Assembly: GCA_009377585.1 (NCBI GenBank)
Contig: WHTS01000032.1
Location: forward strand, 1 to 54,673
Length of the DNA stretch: 54,673 nucleotides
Source of the DNA: Betaproteobacteria bacterium
Lineage (GTDB): Bacteria > Pseudomonadota > Gammaproteobacteria > Burkholderiales > WYBJ01
Reading direction: 5' to 3'
Within the stretch, counting starts at the first letter, position 1. Each line of letters opens with the position of its first letter. The position numbers and the translations under genes are program-made. A model generated the notes under the pieces. The model had not been told where the DNA came from, searched no databases, and worked only from the letters and a program-made list of their open reading frames with translations. Of this stretch, positions 1-7,557 are shown piece by piece.

Positions 1-140
1 GCGACTGACGCGTCACCCTTGCCAGCGTCAATCAACATCGGCATCATCAACCTCGCCGCGACATTCTCATCTTGTTTGTCGCGCCTCTCTCATCCAGATC
101 GTCGCGCTACAAGTCGTAGTGCTTCGATGATCTTGCGCAT
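1..140 (-). pseudogene. IS21-type istA start, decayed or cut by window edge
   Basis: On the minus strand an ATG at 138-140 opens a frame beginning MRKIIEALRL, which resembles the start of IS21-family IstA transposases, where a helix-turn-helix follows. The frame stops after 16 residues (stop at 90-92), so the gene is frameshifted or otherwise broken, and the rest would lie left of the window. The neighbouring repeat block at 252-347 fits the multi-repeat ends of IS21 elements and supports the call. The match is short and was judged by eye. Confidence 0.4.
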
Positions 141-251
141 GGATAACCGTTCTCTTGCCACCGGCCGTCCCCTGAAAAAGGGGGCGGATGGTAGCGGGTT
201 ATCCCGCGCCACCAGAGCGGGCCAGTCGTTCGCTCCGCTTGCATACGCAGT

Positions 252-347
252 CAGTGATCGAATTGCCCTGGAATCACTGATCGATTTGCACTGGAATAGG
301 TGATCGCAATGGCGTGGAATCAGCGATCGAAATGGCATGGAATACGC
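252..347 (-). repeat. Four imperfect ~23-bp direct repeats, IS21-like terminus
   Basis: Four consecutive units share the pattern TGATCGNNNTNGCNNTGGAAT on the plus strand, starting near 254, 278, 302 and 325. IS21-family elements carry several such transposase-binding repeats at each end. The block sits directly upstream of the istA-like start at 140, as expected for the terminal region of the element. It lies immediately beyond the 3' end of the flippase gene, so the insertion bounds the exopolysaccharide locus on this side. Confidence 0.5.
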
Positions 348-349
348 AC

Positions 350-1816
350 TTACGTTTTTCGACGGCGTCCGATCGTGTCGAGGATGAACTGCTCCGCACC
401 ATCGGGCCGTCTTGCAACCATCCAGAGTCCAAGGTGTGTGCAGACATAGAGCAAGACACCGGTCGCGATCAATAGGGCGACTTGTGCAATCTGCATGAAG
501 ATCGCTGTCGACGGGGCGATGGCAGATTTGAGCAGCACGACTCCGCCAACCATGATACTCACGCTGACAAGACTGCGCCAGATATTCGTGATCTGGCGCA
601 AGACCGAGATCTGAATGAAGCGTCGAGCGATCATCAAGGTCATGAGGATGATGACCAGCCCTCCAAGTGAGCGGGCAATGACCGCACCCAGCAGACCGAA
701 GTACCATGCGCCGCCCAGAGTAAGTGGCATGCGCATGCCAAAGTTGACGGCCTCGCGCACAACCAGCACCTTCGGTTGACCAAGGGCCATGGACAGCGAG
801 AGTAACGGCAGATAAAGCACCTGCAATGAGACGACAGGCGCCAGCCAGTAGATGACGGTCACGACAGAATCCCAGTTTGGGCCAAGTACCAACGGCACGA
901 GTCGGTCTGCGACGACAGAAAGGCCGAAGCCGAATGGGAGCAGGATTATCACCAGCATCTGCTGGGCCTTGAGATAAGCTGCACGGGTCCGGTCAGTGTC
1001 ACCATGCAGCCGAGCGAAACCTCCAAACATGGTCTGCATGATCGGAGAGGCAAAAGCGTAGGTCGCGAGCGATGCCATGTCGCTGCCAACCGTGTATTGC
1101 CCGAGTTGGGCCTTACCCAGGATATGACCTATCAGAAAGCGATCGGACTGGAGATTGACCGTCGAGATGAAGCGCGAGATCGTCACCCAGCCCGCGAAAT
1201 TGAGAAGGCTCCTGGTCCCTTTGAGCCGGAACCGAGGCCGATACGGCGCCAAGAAGTAGCTATAACCGGTAGACACCAATGGTGTCACCAATTGGCTCGC
1301 GATCAGCGCCCAGTAAGAGCGGGTGGCATAGGCCAACCCAATCGCGACTACAAGACCCGCGAGACGCCCGACGATTTGCATGCGGGCGCCAGGTCCATAT
1401 TCGAGCCGATGCAGGTAGTGCACTAGAGCTGGACTGGTAAAGCCGCCGACCAGGGGGACCAGTGACAGCACCCACAGGATGGCGGCGAGCCGATCATCAT
1501 CATAGAGCGCCGCCATCGGCACGGCAGCGCCGGCGATGACTACTGTGACCAGGAGCCCGCGCAGGCAATTGATGGAGAAGGCAGTGTCGATATCTCGCGG
1601 ATCGATTTCTTTGCGCCGCACCAGCGCGTCGCTGACGTTTAGTTCGGTTGTAGCCCGGACAATGGCCAGCACGGATGCTGCCAAGGCAACAAGTCCGAAA
1701 TCGGCTGGCGTCAGCAGCCGCGCCATGATCACGAGAGAGATGATGTCTACGAACTTTATGAGCAGCTGCAAGGCTGTCAGAAGCGCGGCGCCGAGGGCTA
1801 CTTTGCGTCCAAGCAT
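350..1816 (-). CDS. Wzx-like polysaccharide flippase (MOP superfamily)
   Basis: Predicted inner-membrane flippase that moves lipid-linked repeat units across the membrane for exopolysaccharide assembly. The 488-residue protein is hydrophobic throughout, with about 12-14 membrane segments. It has the N-terminal layout of the WzxC/oligosaccharide flippase family: a GRKVALGAALLTALQLLIKF first helix and an LTPADFGLVALA motif near residue 45. The ATG at 1814-1816 is preferred because the protein then starts at the first helix; a TTG at 1853-1855 would add 13 residues. Neither start has a strong ribosome-binding site. It is the last gene of the leftward exopolysaccharide locus, separated from the pyruvyl transferase by IS debris and the nitroreductase gene. 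The family assignment is firm; the sugar substrate cannot be read. Confidence 0.85.
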   Translation of the reverse strand: MLGRKVALGAALLTALQLLIKFVDIISLVIMARLLTPADFGLVALAASVLAIVRATTELNVSDALVRRKEIDPRDIDTAFSINCLRGLLVTVVIAGAAVPMAALYDDDRLAAILWVLSLVPLVGGFTSPALVHYLHRLEYGPGARMQIVGRLAGLVVAIGLAYATRSYWALIASQLVTPLVSTGYSYFLAPYRPRFRLKGTRSLLNFAGWVTISRFISTVNLQSDRFLIGHILGKAQLGQYTVGSDMASLATYAFASPIMQTMFGGFARLHGDTDRTRAAYLKAQQMLVIILLPFGFGLSVVADRLVPLVLGPNWDSVVTVIYWLAPVVSLQVLYLPLLSLSMALGQPKVLVVREAVNFGMRMPLTLGGAWYFGLLGAVIARSLGGLVIILMTLMIARRFIQISVLRQITNIWRSLVSVSIMVGGVVLLKSAIAPSTAIFMQIAQVALLIATGVLLYVCTHLGLWMVARRPDGAEQFILDTIGRRRKT

Positions 1817-1859
1817 GGGTTGTTTTTTCAGCGCTGCCAGACTGCCCGGAGGCAATTGA

Positions 1860-2246
1860 CCACTCGCTTGGCGAAGGGGTTCAGATCCTTAGTCGATTCC
1901 AGAATGCTGGCTTCCTTATATCGCGTAGGAATTGGCGCAACTTATCGTTCGAATTCGATCAGTGGCTGCTTGGCCTGCCGGAGCCTCCCATAGATCGCCA
2001 CCGAGGTTTCCGCGATTCCCAGTCGAACGTCATAACTCTCGCGACGATGCAAGCTTGACGCGAACTCTGGTTTGACGCGTTTGACCGGATCCCATGCTGC
2101 CCCCGGACCATGTCCTGCTCACACTCCGAGATTTCATAGCGAAAACAGCAGCCCATCGTTCTCGGTTGGATCCCCTGAGTTGACGTGCAGACCGCGTCAA
2201 TCTCGCCCGATGGAACAGTTCGACGAATAGGCATTTCGGCTCGATT
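1860..2246. other. Gene-free stretch
   Basis: About 390 bases between the flippase start and the IS3 remnant. I see no reading frame with recognisable coding sense, no RNA gene and no strong repeat. It should contain whatever promoter serves the flippase gene, but no convincing -35/-10 pair stands out. It may be decayed insertion-sequence DNA. Confidence 0.4.
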
Positions 2247-2309
2247 TTGACCTATCGCTCGGTGCGCGTCGAGCAAGTTGCCGTGGTAATCGCCGTCATG
2301 AAGCGGCTC

Positions 2310-2990
2310 GCACGCTCGCACAGCGGTACCCGCACTATGGGTACCGCCGCATCAAATCTTCCTGAAGCGAGAGGGTTACAGCATGAGTTGGCAACGCGCT
2401 CACCGGCTTTGGAATGCCGCCGGGCTGCAGCTTCCCCGACATCGGCCACAAAAGCGGGTTGTAAGGTCACGGCCGCGCCCCTTACAACCCTTTGCGCCAA
2501 ACAGCGTCTGGATCTACGATTTCGTCTTCGACGGCTGCGCCAACGGCCCACAGCGCAAATGCCTCACGATCGTCGACGAATTCACCCGGGAGTGCCTCGC
2601 GATCGATGTGGCGGGCAGCATCCGTTCCAACCTCGTGAACGAGGTCCTGAACCGCCTGATCAGCGAGCGTGGCGCTCCGGCGATCCTGCCTTCCAACAAT
2701 GGCCCGGAGTTCATCAGCAAGGCGATCTTGCAATGGATCGTGGACCAGAACATCCAGACGGCGCTCATCGATCCTGGGAAGCCATTGGGCAGAATGGGAT
2801 CGACGAGAGCTTCAACCGCAATCCCCGACGAGTGCCTCGGCGTCGAGCGGTTCCGTTCGCACCTGAGGCGATCGTCGAGGCTTGGCGCAGGAATTACACC
2901 ACGTTCACCGTATTCCAGCCTCGAGTACCATACGCGGTCGAGTTGCGACGTCGCCGCGATTTCAAGATTTTATCACCCGAAATTCCCATG
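2310..2990 (+). pseudogene. IS3-family transposase (OrfB), multiply frameshifted
   Basis: Remnant of an IS3-family OrfB with a DDE integrase core. Pieces in two or three frames line up with the family in order: LAQRYPHYGYRRIK (2312-2360), then from 2383 SWQRAHRLWNAAGL, WIYDFVFDGCANG, LTIVDEFTRECLAIDV (first Asp of DDE), NGPEF, then QNGIDESFN in another frame, DECLGVERFR, EAWRRNY and finally YSSLEYHT. At least five frame changes are needed, so the gene is dead. It lies beside a second, different IS3 fragment and faces a related fragment at 4590-4690, with the nitroreductase gene between them. Confidence 0.8.
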
Positions 2991-2994
2991 GCAG

Positions 2995-3123
2995 GTCAAA
3001 CGTTTGAATGGGTCAATTGGTCCGACAACCGGCGCCTACTCGAACCCATCGGCAACACGCCTCCGGTGGAGTTCGAGACATCGTACTATCCTGTCGCGGA
3101 TGCTGCTCGAGCAGCCCAACCCA
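2995..3123 (+). pseudogene. C-terminal fragment of a second IS3-family transposase
   Basis: The frame starting near 2995 reads TFEWVNWSDNRRLLEPIGNT, then PPVEFETSYY and ends at a stop at about 3276. This matches the usual C-terminus of another IS3 subgroup (W-V-D-W-F-N-x-R-R-L…I-G-x-x-P-P-x-E-F-E). It follows the YSSLEYHT end of the first transposase, so it cannot be the same gene; two different elements have been fused or nested here. Confidence 0.6.
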
Positions 3124-3273
3124 TGATCAAGCAGCGCGTGGCGCTAAACTTTCAGCTCCCTTCCTCACCTTCTCGAGTTACAAAGGTGGCCCACAGGGCA
3201 TGGGGTACTCTCTTGACCGAAACTGAAGCGTCGACGAGCGAGAAAGTGTTACGGCTACGTATAACAACAACTT

Positions 3274-3279
3274 TATAAT
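3274..3279 (+). promoter_or_regulatory. Possible -10 box for the nitroreductase unit
   Basis: A perfect TATAAT lies in an AT-rich stretch about 70 bases upstream of the small leader frame at 3350. The best -35 (TTACGG near 3249) is weak and 19 bases away. This is the only promoter-like signal in the gap; the assignment is tentative. Confidence 0.3.
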
Positions 3280-3349
3280 GTAATGATGAGGGAATCTAGT
3301 CGCATTGTCGATACAGTGTTTCAATCACTATCATAAGAGGAGTCAAGGT

Positions 3350-3406
3350 ATGTGCTTCCCCTTCGAGGCTCCATTGCCTTGCCAATCAGCATTAGCGTCG
3401 CTATAA
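3350..3406 (+). CDS. 18-codon leader-like small ORF
   Basis: An ATG at 3350 is preceded by AGAGGAG seven bases upstream, a far better ribosome-binding site than that of the gene that follows. The encoded peptide is MCFPFEAPLPCQSALASL. It ends 10 bases before the nitroreductase-family start at 3417, which has almost no Shine-Dalgarno sequence of its own. This arrangement suggests translational coupling or a leader peptide. Nothing in the peptide identifies a function, and the frame could be a chance ORF. Confidence 0.35.
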   Translation: MCFPFEAPLPCQSALASL

Positions 3407-3416
3407 GCTACTGGGT

Positions 3417-4484
3417 ATGTCAACAATGGCCTTCGCTCTTCTAAAACAAACCCTAAAGCGGACGACCTGGAACTTTTGTCGCTCGTTACTTCGCACGTGC
3501 CCTTTTGTTCGCGACGGATATCACTACCTTCTAAAACGAAGGATCGTGCGTGCAATGTTTTATCTACCCGACGCAGTTCGCGCGTATCGCCATATGCGCT
3601 GGGGAACGACGAGGGAAACCTATTGGAAACTCAGCGCGGAGACGATTTTCTACTTTCATAAGTTAGAGAAAGGACTATGCATTCCTGGTCAGAAGCGATT
3701 TTTCGGCGCGGACGCGGCAATCACGTTAGTCTCTTTGCTTGATCGGTGGAGAGCACGCAGCTACTCAATAGATGATCCTGTTTATGTTGGCGCCCTAGAA
3801 TGCCTTCGCGCCTATAGATCTCGCCTTGCCCTCACACCGCCGCCAGTCAAACTAGCCGACGGTCTGAAAAGACGAATCGATACTTGCTTGGCAGATGCCT
3901 CTTCGCGTCCTGAGTTCTCGACTCCAATGTCTGCCATGCAATGTACGGGCGCTGCTGAAACCCTTCAGCGGCTATGTATTGCACGCAGAAGTGTACGTGC
4001 ATATCGTCCGGAACCTGTTGCTTTGAGTGATGTGCACGATGCAATAGCCATTGCGCAACTGAGCCCAAGCGCTTGCAATCGGCAATCTTGGCGCGTACAC
4101 GCTTACCAAGACAGGCGGCAGATGGATTCGTTACTGGCTTTACAGAATGGCAACCGAGGTTTTGGCCATCTCATTCCACTACTTCTTATTATTACTGCAG
4201 AGGCCAATGGATTTTTCGATGGTTCGGAACGCAATCAGCCGTATATTGACGCCGGCTTGTTCACTATGACCTTGCTGCTGTCGCTTCAGGCTAGAGGATT
4301 GTCAAGTTGTTGTCTCAACTGGTGCGTCACAGACCCAACTTTAGACATCAAGGCGCACCGCCTCGGGCGTATCCCAGAAAGTGAGATTATCATCATGTAT
4401 CTAGCAGTAGGGTACGCCGATGACGCTGCGTTGGTGCCACGCTCGGTTCGCAGAGACATTAATTCTTTCTTAGTCGTACACTGA
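3417..4484 (+). CDS. Nitroreductase-family flavoprotein of polysaccharide locus
   Basis: The C-terminal half (from about residue 185) is a nitroreductase-like FMN domain. It shows RRSVRAYRPEPV, LSPSACNRQSWRVH (flavin-binding start), a GFGHLIPLLLIIT core and LGRIPESEIIIMYLAVGYA near the end. The N-terminal ~180 residues are not recognised as a known domain; they are mostly helical. Such proteins are often encoded beside polysaccharide pyruvyl transferases, as here. The substrate is unknown and the enzyme may not reduce nitro compounds. The gene is on the plus strand against its neighbours, looks lower in GC than the locus around it, and is flanked by IS3 debris, all of which suggests acquisition. 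The 3417 ATG lacks a good ribosome-binding site; translation may depend on the leader frame at 3350. Confidence 0.7.
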   Translation: MSTMAFALLKQTLKRTTWNFCRSLLRTCPFVRDGYHYLLKRRIVRAMFYLPDAVRAYRHMRWGTTRETYWKLSAETIFYFHKLEKGLCIPGQKRFFGADAAITLVSLLDRWRARSYSIDDPVYVGALECLRAYRSRLALTPPPVKLADGLKRRIDTCLADASSRPEFSTPMSAMQCTGAAETLQRLCIARRSVRAYRPEPVALSDVHDAIAIAQLSPSACNRQSWRVHAYQDRRQMDSLLALQNGNRGFGHLIPLLLIITAEANGFFDGSERNQPYIDAGLFTMTLLLSLQARGLSSCCLNWCVTDPTLDIKAHRLGRIPESEIIIMYLAVGYADDAALVPRSVRRDINSFLVVH

Positions 4485-4589
4485 TTCGGAGCCCAGACCA
4501 ACTGCAGCCCTCGAGCATCATTAACTGGACACGGAATATAACGGAATATCGTAACGTGCGGCGAACGCGACCTGCCTTAGAAATTCGGG

Positions 4590-4690
4590 TCAGTTATTGC
4601 TTGAGGATGGCTCCCTGGTTGATAAAATCATGACGGCGCCGAACTCGGTCGGGGTATGGTACTCGAAGCTGGAATGCGGAGGTGGCCCCG
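4590..4690 (-). pseudogene. IS3-family transposase C-terminal remnant
   Basis: On the minus strand the frame ending at the TGA at 4590-4592 reads HSSFEYHTPTEFGAVMIL, the usual end of an IS3-family OrfB. At the DNA level the ATTCCAGC(T/C)TCGAGTACCATA core is almost identical to the end of the plus-strand remnant near 2910-2935. The two copies are inverted relative to each other and bracket the nitroreductase gene. Confidence 0.6.
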
Positions 4691-4745
4691 CTTGGTGCTG
4701 TTGATCAGCGTTGCCTTCGCCTTTGTCCAGATCGTGATGGCGTGT

Positions 4746-5945
4746 TTATCCAAGCGCCTGCCGCAGGAAGGCAATGGAAGTTGCCTGTAGTTCCTTGAGC
4801 TTTTCGTCAACTACCGCAAAGTCGATGGGTGTGCGCACGAGCTCGCGAAGCCGATCTGGTGCCGCGTCGGAGACAAGGCGGTCCATGAGGCCAAGTTGGC
4901 TCAGTAGTGAGGTGAATCGATCCGCGCCGCGGTTGCGATTGACGATGGCGATGAAGTTCTTGCGGAAGATGATCGAGAACGCCATTCCATGGAAAGAATC
5001 GGTAAGGACGAAATCCGCCTCCACGAAGGCTCGCACCCATCCGGACACATCCAGCGTCGTCGCCCCGGCATCGAGTGTCAACGAATGGTAGGAATGGTCT
5101 GGCTCAAGGGCCCGTTGAACTTCGCGACTGAAAATGGGTCGATCGGGTTCCTCATCCAGTACATAGCTCAGGAAAGACTTTCCGGGCTTGCGGCCGACGG
5201 GTTCGGCGATCCTTACGTAGAAGGCGGGATCGATTAGAAGCGTGGGATCGATCACATGGAGAGCGTCATTGCGGTCGAACACCTTGGCACAGATTTCGAC
5301 GCCAGACGCCTCTCGCACTGAGACGGCATCGAACTGCGCCAGCAACGCCTTGATGCGAGTCGTGAGCTGGGGATAAGTCCAATTGCCGTGACCGAAGGAG
5401 GCCGCATAAGCCACCTTGCGGATGGCAGGGCTAGGCGCAAAGCCGAAGAAAAAGTCTTCCTCTGCGCCCCTGGGCAGGTATTCAAGACGCCAGACCTGAT
5501 CCGAGCCCACCACGAGGGTGTCGATTCCGAAACGATGGATCGCTGCTGCCATGTCGCGTGTGGTGGTCAGCTTGCCTGATCGACTCGACACAAACCGGTT
5601 CAAAAACGGTTGATGCCCTTTGGCTCTTCGGGCACGAAGCGCGATATCGGCTTTTTCGAGCAATTTCCTCGTAAGGCCAGACGGGAGCAGCCTAGAGAGG
5701 GGAGGTCTTTTCTCGGCCATTGTTGTCAGCTGACTTTGCAACGTGGGAAGCCAAGGCAGATGTTCGAGTAATCCGACAGCAGTCCGATGCAGGGGCGACG
5801 TCCCCGATAGGGACGACGCACGCTCCAGAAACACGACATCCTTGTTCAACTCGGAGGTTAGAAACCAATAAAGCGCAACCGCTTGAAGGATGCCACCGTA
5901 GTTGGTGTGCAGGGGGAGGGTCAACAGACCAACACGCTTGGACAA
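4746..5945 (-). CDS. Polysaccharide pyruvyl transferase family protein
   Basis: Predicted to transfer pyruvate from phosphoenolpyruvate onto a sugar of the repeat unit as a ketal, adding negative charge. The protein (399 aa) opens with RVGLLTLPLHTNYGGILQAV, the family's N-terminal motif, has LVVGSDQVWR mid-protein, and ends with the diagnostic FVLTDSFHGMAFSIIF segment. The start is a TTG at 5943-5945, chosen because GGAG lies 8 bases upstream and the family motif begins at residue 4. It is 29 bases behind the GT2 gene and probably shares its transcript. It lies beside a nitroreductase-like gene, a pairing seen in other polysaccharide loci. Confidence 0.85.
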   Translation of the reverse strand: MSKRVGLLTLPLHTNYGGILQAVALYWFLTSELNKDVVFLERASSLSGTSPLHRTAVGLLEHLPWLPTLQSQLTTMAEKRPPLSRLLPSGLTRKLLEKADIALRARRAKGHQPFLNRFVSSRSGKLTTTRDMAAAIHRFGIDTLVVGSDQVWRLEYLPRGAEEDFFFGFAPSPAIRKVAYAASFGHGNWTYPQLTTRIKALLAQFDAVSVREASGVEICAKVFDRNDALHVIDPTLLIDPAFYVRIAEPVGRKPGKSFLSYVLDEEPDRPIFSREVQRALEPDHSYHSLTLDAGATTLDVSGWVRAFVEADFVLTDSFHGMAFSIIFRKNFIAIVNRNRGADRFTSLLSQLGLMDRLVSDAAPDRLRELVRTPIDFAVVDEKLKELQATSIAFLRQALG

Positions 5946-5974
5946 ATCAGCTCACTCCAGTTCCGTGCGGCAGT

Positions 5975-6910
5975 TCACCGTTTTCCGATGACTCGGCGTC
6001 GCACATACTTCAAGTATCTCCTTGCATCTCCAAGGAGAGTTCGCGGTTTCAAAAGACGAAACTTGCGGCGTACACCGAGGCACCGGATGATTTGTCCGGA
6101 TTCCGCAAGACCGATGGCATCATCGGCAGCCGTTCTCTGTGCAAGTATGAAGAATGCCGCCCGGTGCTCCGGGGCAATGGTCTTCATAACCTCGAGTCCG
6201 TGGGTGGCCAAAGGACGTTCACGGTCTCGATACTTCACGGCGAAACCGAGGTCGGAATCTTCGACATGAAAAAGTATCCGTGGAGTTGGATCCCAGTAGA
6301 CAGGTCCCATGAACAGGATCTGAACCCAAAGGTAGCTGTCCTCACCCCATAAGCACCGGTCTCGATCGTAGAAACCGCCAGCCTTGTGGAATGCTGACCG
6401 GCGCACGATCGTCGAACTCGAGTGCAGGCCATCGAGAGCGATCTTCATCCGACTGGAGTCTGTTTCCGCAGTTGGCGGCGGCAAGAGTTCTGGAGACGAA
6501 GTGAGAAGAGATACCTTGTCTTTGACGCGGTGTGCGAATGCGCCGGTATCGTAGCTGCAGGCATAGGCAACTGCTTCCGGGTGTCGCTCGAGTGCGGCAA
6601 GCCCAGCCCTCAGGAAGCCCGGTTGCCACTCGTCATCTCCATCGAGAAAAGAGAGGAGGTCAGCCCTCGCGTGAGATGCACCGGCGTTCCTGGCGCGCCC
6701 CGGGCCGGCATTGGCCTGCTGAATCAGCCTAATGCGTTTGTCGGTGATCGCCTTGACTTCTTCGGCAGAGCCGTCCGTGCTTCCGTCATCCACCACGATG
6801 ATCTCGATCTCCGGAATTCCTTGTGCAATTACAGAACCAATCGCCCGCTGGATCGTGGCCTGCTTGTTGTAGAGGGGAATGACGATCGAAATTTGTAGAG
6901 GGTGAACCAA
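5975..6910 (-). CDS. Family 2 glycosyltransferase
   Basis: A cytoplasmic GT-A fold enzyme that adds a sugar from an NDP donor during repeat-unit assembly. Near the N-terminus it has ISIVIPLYNKQATIQRAIGS, then IIVVDDGSTDGS, AGPGRARNAG and LSFLDGDDEW (the DxD metal site). It has no membrane segments. The TTG at 6908-6910 is preferred because GGAGG ends 7 bases before it; the TTG at 6914-6916 lies only one base from that GGAGG. The protein is then 311 aa. It stands upstream of the pyruvyl transferase. Donor and acceptor are unknown. Confidence 0.85.
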   Translation of the reverse strand: MVHPLQISIVIPLYNKQATIQRAIGSVIAQGIPEIEIIVVDDGSTDGSAEEVKAITDKRIRLIQQANAGPGRARNAGASHARADLLSFLDGDDEWQPGFLRAGLAALERHPEAVAYACSYDTGAFAHRVKDKVSLLTSSPELLPPPTAETDSSRMKIALDGLHSSSTIVRRSAFHKAGGFYDRDRCLWGEDSYLWVQILFMGPVYWDPTPRILFHVEDSDLGFAVKYRDRERPLATHGLEVMKTIAPEHRAAFFILAQRTAADDAIGLAESGQIIRCLGVRRKFRLLKPRTLLGDARRYLKYVRRRVIGKR

Positions 6911-7088
6911 TTTCAAGCCTCCGTGAAATTTTAGTGTTCGATCCTTTCGTTGTCCGACATGACCGGCTACAGTTCACGTGCGGGAGGCAACTGTTGGCCG
7001 TCTGTGAAGCCGTTACTTACTCCGGCATCCAGAGCCAATGAGCCTCGCCGCCGAGCGCTTCCACCGTTAATGTGGAGGGAGAACCGAC

Positions 7089-7364
7089 ATGAACACGCTG
7101 CTTGCCGATCCGGCCGAATTCGCCGCCTTGCTCCAGCGCTTCTTTGCCGACCGGTTGCTCCAGCCCCAGGCCGTCAGCCCCAGGCCGTCAGCCCCAGGCC
7201 GTCAGCCTCAGGCCGTCAGCCTCAGGCCGTCAGCCCCAGGACCATCGCGGCATACCGAGACGCCTGGCGCTTGATGCTGGCATATGCTGAGCGCAGGCTC
7301 GGCCAGCCGCCCGCCAAACTGACTCTGGGCGACTTCGACACGCAGTTGACTCTCGGCTTCTGGC
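7089..7364 (+). pseudogene. Tyrosine-recombinase N-terminal remnant with internal repeat
   Basis: An ATG at 7089 begins MNTLLADPAEFAALLQRFFA, and a second frame downstream of the repeat gives SPRTIAAYRDAWRLMLAYAE and then LTLGDFDTQLTLGF. Together these are the N-terminal core-binding (SAM-like) domain of phage-type integrases found in transposon-borne recombinases. A 14-bp tandem repeat at 7171-7240 throws the frame. Homology ends near 7352, so the catalytic domain is gone. A good ribosome-binding site (GGAGGGAG) remains upstream of 7089. It marks another decayed mobile element in the locus. Confidence 0.65.
7171..7240. repeat. Five tandem 14-bp units inside recombinase remnant
   Basis: Five copies of CCGTCAGCC(C/T)CAGG run head to tail, preceded by a partial copy ending at 7170. 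Units 3 and 4 carry CTC where the others carry CCC. Because 14 is not a multiple of 3, each unit changes the reading frame. One or four copies would join the two halves of the recombinase in frame; five do not. Confidence 0.9.
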
Positions 7365-7557
7365 AGCGTCAATGGCGTAACGGCTGCGCCTTCTCGACCG
7401 CAGCACCGAACTGCCCGGCCCGATTGGTGGTATGCGCAACAAAATCCCGGAAATCCGACAAAAATCTGGGGGTTGGCGCCATTTCCGGTAGCGACCCGTT
7501 TGCTCTGTCCCGTAGAATACCGCGATCGACAAAGCAACGAAAACAGATCCACGACCA

